A stretch of 11,305 nt of DNA, taken from Oscillospiraceae bacterium (GTDB taxonomy: Bacteria > Bacillota > Clostridia > Oscillospirales > Oscillospiraceae). Made by a program: the position numbers and the translations under genes. The first letter of the stretch is position 1. Each line of letters starts with the position of its first letter. Below, piece after piece: positions 8,001-11,305 of this stretch. Location of the stretch: the NCBI GenBank assembly GCA_017480395.1, contig JAFVAS010000299.1, forward strand, positions 1 through 11,305. Direction: 5' to 3'. Under the pieces are notes generated by a model that saw only the letters and a program-made list of their open reading frames with translations, had not been told where the DNA came from and searched no databases.

Positions 8001-8399
8001 GGCCAGCGCCTTGAACTCCTCCGCCCCCACCAGGGCGTGAATCTTACCCAGGGCGGTGTTGTCCACCGGGGCGCTGTCCATGGCCTTTTTGACGCCGCGG
8101 ATGGCGTCCGCCACCGTTCCGGCGGTATCGGACACGTCGCCGCTCTCGCAGGTCACGCGGATATCGCAGCTCTGCTCCCCCGCCATGGCCAGCAGCTCAT
8201 TGCGGATGGCGTCGGAGATGTCCTGCCCCGAGGCGTCGCGCAGCGTGACCTCGCAATGGGTGTCCTGCAGCTGACTTACCTTGCTCTCGTAATGATTGCC
8301 CATGTGCTCGATCATCTTGCGGATGAGCAGTGAGGACGCGATCTTGGCGCGCAGGTCCAGATTGCTGCCAAAATCAATGGAAACATGGTAATATCTCAT
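5076..8399 (-). CDS. Soluble multi-AAA+ protein: CbbX/SpoVK-like AAA fused to FtsH-like AAA and M41 zinc protease
   Basis: A 1107-residue protein with start at 8399 and AAAGGAGA five bases upstream. Domains: 1-100, a small domain with a predicted beta-alpha-beta-beta-alpha-beta order; about 115-365, a degenerate AAA module (IDDGYGLTT at 161-169 in place of Walker A with Leu167 for Lys, and VVCLDL at 221-226 in place of Walker B); about 375-640, an intact CbbX/SpoVK-type AAA+ (Walker A GNPGTGKT 421-428, pore segment YVGHT 461-465, Walker B LFIDEA 481-486, arginine finger about R544); about 660-910, FtsH-type AAA+ (GPPGTGKT 711-718, pore FVGVG 744-748, FIDEID 768-773, second region of homology with R824 and R827); 910-1107, an M41 peptidase with HEIGH (H929, E930, H933) and third zinc ligand D1006 (ASND). 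All catalytic residues of the last three parts are present. FtsH is usually 600-700 residues with two N-terminal membrane helices; none is visible here, so a cytosolic ATP-dependent protease is inferred. Substrates are unknown. It appears monocistronic, closed by the convergent terminator. Confidence 0.93.
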   Translation of the reverse strand: MRYYHVSIDFGSNLDLRAKIASSLLIRKMIEHMGNHYESKVSQLQDTHCEVTLRDASGQDISDAIRNELLAMAGEQSCDIRVTCESGDVSDTAGTVADAIRGVKKAMDSAPVDNTALGKIHALVGAEEFKALADELSKLSPALRTLKNRSYLQRNTYLFTIDDGYGLTTALKLFAEFLHENKLIATDESGEIRLPNLEDLDEIQKLENALRERLPKLEDTVVCLDLSQCQSNLDKPGYRSLLRTIASVSHSVLVFRLPFLEQKALQNVVDILDDVFFLRTVTFIPMDFEDLSVCAANAAQRYGFTLDESAEPVLAQLVAHEKSDGRFYGIKTVEKLVDKMVYEKLRLMPGDSEIGGAITAADLKDLDSDSDLINLSGEEKLNQLIGMEPVAAQLREIVSLIEYSIRNSTSERPSIHMRFVGNPGTGKTTVARILGQILKERGILRKGVFFEYEGVDFIAKYVGHTAPKVAQICRDAYGSVLFIDEAYALAVKEESGGTASFNSDALNTLLSEMENHRDDMVVIMAGYKDEIDDLMRSNTGLVQRMPYEINFPNYTREQLSEIFFAQARKDFLFGEEFIDLVREYFRTLPNNIYLSPTFANARFVRNLFERTWSKAVMRAQLEKAELTTLLPSDFEKAAEEMNAAANGAMVFGKDKSGATMFSEEEAKIRFADVCGEDEAKELLQEVVDFLQHPAKYQAMGARIPHGALLYGPPGTGKTMLAKAVAGEAGVPFLSISGSEFVDKFVGVGAEKVRGLFQKARELAPCIVFIDEIDAIGASRSGASSSGDATLIQLLTEMDGFDDKSEIIVLAATNRPELLDAALRRPGRFDREVPVELPDLTGRMEIFSHYLAEVPHEEDIDVNEVARMASGTSGAEIRNIVNEAALQALRKGREKVIQKDLEESIDIISVGYLKKNTIMSEHEKWVTCYHEIGHALASALQTHSVPIQKITVLPRTSGVLGFAQHLETTEPVMHTRSQMEARIVTLCAGRAAEEVHFNEVTTGASNDIERATQMARNIVARYGMTDEFDMVCLVRTSGGYLGGGVAQNCSDATARAVDEKVIEIVRTQHKKAYDLLKEHEAKLDELARYLFEKETITGDEFMAILEAE

Positions 8400-8462
8400 T
8401 CTGATCTCCTTTGCTGTTCGTCAGAATTTTTATCGAAAACAGATACCTACATATACTCTAAC

Positions 8463-8491
8463 ATATTAAAATATTTTTCTGCTGAAATCAA
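8463..8491 (-). promoter_or_regulatory. Candidate promoter for the multi-AAA protease
   Basis: On the minus strand, TTGATT (8491-8486) and TAATAT (8468-8463) are 17 bases apart. This would give a leader of about 55 nt. The -10 match is only moderate and the region is AT-rich, so chance matches are possible. Confidence 0.42.
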
Positions 8492-8584
8492 CCATGTCCC
8501 CCTATTTTTTCCTCTATCTCGGAATGTGCGGCGGCCGGATTGTAAGGAATGACAAAATATGATGTATCATTTTCAATTTTGCTA

Positions 8585-8613
8585 TTGAAAAAAACGAAAT
8601 TCCGGTGTATAGT
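8585..8613 (+). promoter_or_regulatory. Promoter for the cytidylate kinase-like gene
   Basis: TTGAAA (8585-8590) and TATAGT (8608-8613) are separated by 17 bases. Transcription should start near 8620, about 40 nt before ATG 8660. This argues against an upstream start at 8549, which would lie before the promoter. Confidence 0.68.
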
Positions 8614-8644
8614 AAGAGGGAGAAGGAAACCGGCCTCGATGCGG

Positions 8645-8651
8645 AAAGGAG
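8645..8651 (+). promoter_or_regulatory. Ribosome binding site fixing the kinase-like gene start
   Basis: AAAGGAG lies eight bases before ATG 8660. The frame is open back to 8549, but that start has no such site and its extra 37 residues do not resemble the family. Confidence 0.85.
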
Positions 8652-8659
8652 TGCTCGCT

Positions 8660-9283
8660 ATGAAAAAAAGATGGGTGATTACCATTGGTCGGGAGTTCTG
8701 CAGCGGCGGCGCCATGACCGCCCGGAAGGTGGCCGAGCTCCTGGATATCCCCTACTATGACAAGATCATCATTGACAAGACGGTGGAGCAGACCCAGTTC
8801 GATCCCGAGGTGGTGGCCCACCACGACGAAAAGCCCGTGGGTTACTTTGACATCGGCGGCTATCAGTACGGCTACCGCTGGTACAGCGACGACCCCTCCC
8901 TGCTGCTGCCCCTGGGTATGCGCATTGCCAACGCCCAGTTTGACGTCATCACCCAGCTGGCCGACAAGGGCCCCTGCGTCATCGTGGGCCGCTGCGCCGA
9001 CTATGTCCTGCAGGATCGCCCCGACGTGGTCAACGTCTTTATCCGCGCCGATATGGAAAAGCGGGTGGCCGGCTGCCGGGAGCGCTTCGACATCACCGAG
9101 GCGGAGGCCCGCAAGCTCATCAAAAAGACCGACCGCATCCGCTCCAACTACTACCACTACTACACCCAGAAGGAGTGGGGCAGCGCGAAAAACTATGACC
9201 TGGTCATCGACGCGGGAAAGCTCGGCATCGACGCCGCCGCCCAGATGATCGCCCAGCAGGTGCTTCGCCTGGATGAGGCGTAG
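8660..9283 (+). CDS. Cytidylate kinase-like family protein
   Basis: A 207-residue protein of the cytidylate kinase-like group (Cytidylate_kin2 type) that is common in clostridia. It starts with a beta strand and a modified P-loop, ITIGREFCSGG (7-17), then a helix and DIPYYDK. A second strand/motif CVIVGRCADYVL corresponds to the family's conserved GR.AD segment. A LID-like basic region DRIRSNYYHYYT and the C-terminal YDLVIDAGKLGID follow. As in other members of this group, the Lys of a classical GxxGxGK[ST] P-loop is replaced (SGGA), so CMP kinase activity should not be assumed; the group's biochemical function is not established to my knowledge. Length is normal. It is transcribed divergently from the multi-AAA protease, with 260 bases between the two start codons, and appears monocistronic. 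Confidence 0.85.
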   Translation: MKKRWVITIGREFCSGGAMTARKVAELLDIPYYDKIIIDKTVEQTQFDPEVVAHHDEKPVGYFDIGGYQYGYRWYSDDPSLLLPLGMRIANAQFDVITQLADKGPCVIVGRCADYVLQDRPDVVNVFIRADMEKRVAGCRERFDITEAEARKLIKKTDRIRSNYYHYYTQKEWGSAKNYDLVIDAGKLGIDAAAQMIAQQVLRLDEA

Positions 9284-9299
9284 CCCTTCAAGCATGATA

Positions 9300-9342
9300 A
9301 AACCGGGAACCGCTTTTGCGGTTCCCGGTTTGCTTTGTTTTC
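9300..9342. terminator. Bidirectional terminator between the kinase-like gene and rny
   Basis: A perfect 14-bp stem (left arm 9300-9313, right arm 9318-9331) with a TTTT loop. A T-rich tract follows on the plus strand (TGCTTTGTTTTCTT), and TTTTATC lies at the same point on the minus strand. It serves both convergent genes. Confidence 0.9.
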
Positions 9343-9360
9343 TTGGAATAGGAGATGCAA

Positions 9361-10905
9361 TTATTTGGCGTAATCCACGGCCTTGGTCTCCCGGATGAGG
9401 TTGACCTTGATCTGACCGGGGTACTCCATCTCCTCCTCGATCTTCTTGGCGATCTCCCGGGCCAGCAGCACCATGCGGTCCTCGTCCACCTCGTCGGGCT
9501 TGACCATGATGCGGATCTCGCGGCCGGCCTGGATGGCGTAGGCCTTCTCGACCCCCTTGAAGGAGGAGGAGATCTCCTCCAGCTTCTCCAGACGCTTGAT
9601 ATAGTTCTCCACGTTCTCGCGGCGGGCGCCGGGACGGGCGGCGGAGATGGCGTCGGCGGCCTGCACCAGGCAGGCGACGATGGTCTGGGGCTCGATGTCG
9701 TTGTGGTGGGCGGCGATGGCGTGCACCACTTCTTCGTTCTCCTTGTAGCGGCGGGCCAGATCGACGCCGATCTGGACGTGGCTGCCCTCGATCTCGTGGT
9801 CAACGCTCTTGCCCAGGTCGTGGAGCAGTCCGGCGCGCTTGGCCATGGTGACGTCCGCGCCGATCTCGGCGGCCAGCAGACCGGCCAGGTGGCTGACCTC
9901 GATGGAGTGGCTCAGCACATTCTGTCCGTAGCTGGTGCGGTAATGCAGCCGGCCCAGCAGCTTGACCAGCTCGGGGTGCAGGCCGTGGACGTTGGTCTCC
10001 AGCACGGCGCGCTCGCCCTCGCTCTTGATGGTGGCCTCCACCTCCCGCTTGGCCTTCTCCACCATCTCCTCGATGCGGGCGGGGTGGATGCGGCCGTCGG
10101 TGATGAGCCGCTCCAGCGCGATGCGGGTGATCTCCCGGCGGACGGGGTCGAAGCAGGAGACGGTGATGGCCTCCGGCGTGTCGTCGATGATGAGCTCTGC
10201 GCCGGTGAGGGTCTCCAGGGTGCGGATGTTGCGGCCCTCGCGGCCGATGATGCGGCCCTTCATCTCATCGTTGGGCAGCGGCACCACGGAGACGGTGGTC
10301 TCCGCGACGTGGTCGGCGGCGCAGCGCTGGATGGCCAGGGCGATCTGCTCCCGGGCGTAGGTCTCGGCCTCCTCCTTGTACTTGGCCTGGATCTCCTTGA
10401 GCTTGACGGCCTCCTCGTGGGTGACCTCGTCGGCAAGCTGGCTGATGAGGTAGGCCTTGGCCTCCTCGGCGGTGAGCACGCTCAGCCGCTCCAGCAGGTC
10501 CATCTCGCTCTTCTTGAGGGCTTTGACCTCCTCCCGCGCCTTGTCCACTGCGGCCAGCTTGGCCTGCAGCTTCTCCTCCTTCTTCTCGATGGCGTCGGTC
10601 TTGCGGTCCAGGTTGTCCTCCTTCTGCTGGAGACGGCGCTCCTGCTTCTGGAGGTCGCCGCGGCGCTCCTTGATCTCGGCTTCCAGATCGGCGCGCTCCC
10701 GCTGAATCTCCTCCTGGGCGGCCAGAATGGCCTCCCGTTTTTTGTTCTCGGCGTCCTTGATGGCGGCGTTTTCGATCTGGATGGAACGCTCCTCCGCGTT
10801 CTTGATCGTCGCCTCCGCGTTCTTGAATGCCTGGACACGGATCAGAATACCGATCACAATGCCCACAATCAGGCAGACGACGCCGGAAATGATTGCTGGG
10901 ATCAT
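9361..10905 (-). CDS. rny: Ribonuclease Y
   Basis: A 514-residue endoribonuclease, close to the 520 residues of the Bacillus subtilis enzyme. Residues 2-22 form a single N-terminal membrane helix. Residues about 25-200 are a long charged coiled coil rich in Glu, Lys, Arg and Ala. A KH RNA-binding domain follows with GRIIGREGRN at 217-226. The HD domain carries metal-binding His333 (LSHSIEV), His362-Asp363 (LLHDLGK) and AHH (399-401), and the conserved C-terminal domain runs to the end. The enzyme sits at the membrane and makes the first cuts in mRNA decay, also maturing some structured RNAs and riboswitch leaders. ATG 10905 is chosen because the membrane helix starts there and AGGAGGTG lies ten bases upstream; the frame is open further upstream (to about 11100), but that part is leader sequence. 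All key residues are present. Transcription is from a distant promoter with a terminator-like hairpin in between (see the leader). It seems to be a single-gene unit. Confidence 0.97.
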   Translation of the reverse strand: MIPAIISGVVCLIVGIVIGILIRVQAFKNAEATIKNAEERSIQIENAAIKDAENKKREAILAAQEEIQRERADLEAEIKERRGDLQKQERRLQQKEDNLDRKTDAIEKKEEKLQAKLAAVDKAREEVKALKKSEMDLLERLSVLTAEEAKAYLISQLADEVTHEEAVKLKEIQAKYKEEAETYAREQIALAIQRCAADHVAETTVSVVPLPNDEMKGRIIGREGRNIRTLETLTGAELIIDDTPEAITVSCFDPVRREITRIALERLITDGRIHPARIEEMVEKAKREVEATIKSEGERAVLETNVHGLHPELVKLLGRLHYRTSYGQNVLSHSIEVSHLAGLLAAEIGADVTMAKRAGLLHDLGKSVDHEIEGSHVQIGVDLARRYKENEEVVHAIAAHHNDIEPQTIVACLVQAADAISAARPGARRENVENYIKRLEKLEEISSSFKGVEKAYAIQAGREIRIMVKPDEVDEDRMVLLAREIAKKIEEEMEYPGQIKVNLIRETKAVDYAK

Positions 10906-10915
10906 AGCTTTGTAA

Positions 10916-10923
10916 CACCTCCT
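10916..10923 (-). promoter_or_regulatory. Ribosome binding site fixing the rny start
   Basis: On the minus strand AGGAGGTG precedes ATG 10905 by ten bases. It is near-complete in complementarity to the 16S 3' end and selects 10905 over the longer open frame. Confidence 0.88.
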
Positions 10924-10985
10924 GTAAATCAATTTTGTTTGGCTTTTTATGCCGGTCAAAGTTTGTTGTGGGATGGGGTTTGCGC

Positions 10986-11034
10986 AAAAAAAGACACGCT
11001 TTGTGGGATACAAGGGCAATTCCCGCGAAGCGTG
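10986..11034 (-). terminator. Intrinsic-terminator-like hairpin inside the rny leader
   Basis: On the minus strand CACGCTT (11034-11028) pairs with AAGCGTG (11001-10995). The inner continuation CGCGGG/CCCACA adds four pairs with two A-C mismatches around a 14-base loop. The closing arm is followed by TC and seven Ts (10992-10986). The geometry is that of a Rho-independent terminator, but it lies about 80 bases upstream of the rny start codon and downstream of the only strong promoter seen. It may be an attenuator or the end of a short RNA. Confidence 0.6.
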
Positions 11035-11196
11035 AAAGGACGAAGGAGAACGACCCGCAAGGGGGCCTCCAGTGACGTAAAAATTGAATTTTGATCGCAA
11101 ATCGATATAAAAATATAGAAAATATATTAGAATATTGAAATTTGAAATCTATAATCAACGGAGGAACGTCATGCTTCTCCAACTGTATCCAATGAT

Positions 11197-11225
11197 ATTT
11201 TACAAGACTTTATGTCAAGTGTCAA
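11197..11225 (-). promoter_or_regulatory. Sigma-A-type promoter upstream of rny
   Basis: On the minus strand a consensus TTGACA (11225-11220) is followed after 17 bases by TAAAAT (11202-11197). A second TTGACA overlaps just downstream (11218-11213), making a tandem TTGACAC direct repeat, but it has no good -10 at the right distance. Transcription would start near 11190. Confidence 0.75.
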
Positions 11226-11305
11226 GATAGTTGTGATTGGAAATGATAAAAAAGTTCCACTTTTCTCCCCCTCCGGGGCATATCTTCCCCGCCCGGCCCA
11301 TAAGA

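Larger units (their letters stand above)
10906..11190 (-). other. Long 5' leader of rny
   Basis: About 285 bases separate the inferred transcription start (near 11190) from the rny ATG, and no convincing gene is present. Reading along the minus strand, it has an AT-rich stretch (about 11155-11080), then a GC-rich segment with short complementary blocks (GGAG/CTCC and CCC/GGG within about 11074-11045), then a terminator-like hairpin (11034-10986), and finally an unstructured-looking AT-rich tract up to the ribosome binding site. I recognise no known riboswitch or RNA family in it. On the plus strand a 19-codon frame (11171-11230) with a good ribosome binding site lies over the promoter; its reality is doubtful. 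Confidence 0.55.

Noticed and set aside
8549..8659. A longer N-terminus for the cytidylate kinase-like protein
   Set aside because: It would begin before the promoter at 8585-8613 and lacks a ribosome binding site. The family sequence begins at ATG 8660, which has AAAGGAG.
9355..11094. A 579-codon plus-strand open frame
   Set aside because: It is the antisense shadow of rny. Its Leu/Gly/Asp/His-rich composition has no recognisable motif and it lacks a sensible ribosome binding site.
10906..11100. A longer N-terminus for RNase Y
   Set aside because: The extension translates the leader hairpin and poly-T tract, and would put about 65 residues before the membrane helix. ATG 10905 has a strong ribosome binding site.
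11160..11182. A tiny minus-strand upstream ORF (ATG ACG TTC CTC CGT TGA) in the rny leader
   Set aside because: It has only five codons and a GGAG just four bases away. There is no repeated regulatory codon that would suggest a leader peptide, so it is likely chance.
11226..11305. Short hairpins near the right edge (CGGGG/CCCCG and AAAAGT/ACTTTT on the minus strand)
   Set aside because: The first has only five pairs and no T-tract. The second is a six-pair AT stem with a three-base loop. They could belong to a terminator of a gene beyond the window, but the evidence is too weak to call.

Overview
The window is about 11.3 kb of high-GC DNA (roughly 60-65 % GC in genes, much lower in the intergenic gaps). 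It looks like chromosomal sequence from an anaerobic Firmicute, most likely a gut clostridium of the Oscillospiraceae type. The reasons are an RNase Y gene, an Fe-S flavoenzyme of the enoate/dienoyl-CoA reductase family, AGGAGG-type ribosome binding sites, sigma-A-like promoters and simple hairpin-plus-T-tract terminators. The taxonomic placement is inference. No phage, IS, CRISPR, tRNA or rRNA was seen.

Left part, plus strand (1-5008). A 5'-truncated Old Yellow Enzyme-type NADH:flavin oxidoreductase ends at 1869 and is closed by a strong terminator. A new sigma-A promoter, whose -35 box is embedded in that terminator's T-tract, starts a probable three-gene unit. The genes are a secreted lipoprotein DNA/RNA non-specific endonuclease (1989-3017), an iron-dependent alcohol dehydrogenase of the butanol dehydrogenase/YqhD type (3041-4216), and a GNAT acetyltransferase with a TTG start (4262-5008). 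The three genes have no obvious common pathway. A bidirectional hairpin separates them from the convergent gene to the right.

Middle (5024-9331). The most notable gene is on the minus strand at 5076-8399. It encodes a 1107-residue protein with a small N-terminal alpha/beta domain, a degenerate AAA module, an intact CbbX/SpoVK-type AAA+ module, and then a complete FtsH-type AAA+ module with an M41 zinc protease (HEIGH). It has no transmembrane segment, so it appears to be a soluble, multi-tier relative of FtsH. Divergent from it, across a 260-base AT-rich promoter region, is a cytidylate kinase-like protein (8660-9283). A 14-bp bidirectional terminator follows.

Right part (9361-11305, minus strand). 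This holds the gene for RNase Y (rny), the membrane-anchored endoribonuclease that initiates mRNA decay in Firmicutes. It has a leader of about 285 nt from a near-consensus promoter at 11197-11225. Inside the leader is a hairpin with a seven-T tract that looks like an intrinsic terminator, which suggests attenuation or a short separate RNA. The last 80 bases contain no recognisable gene.
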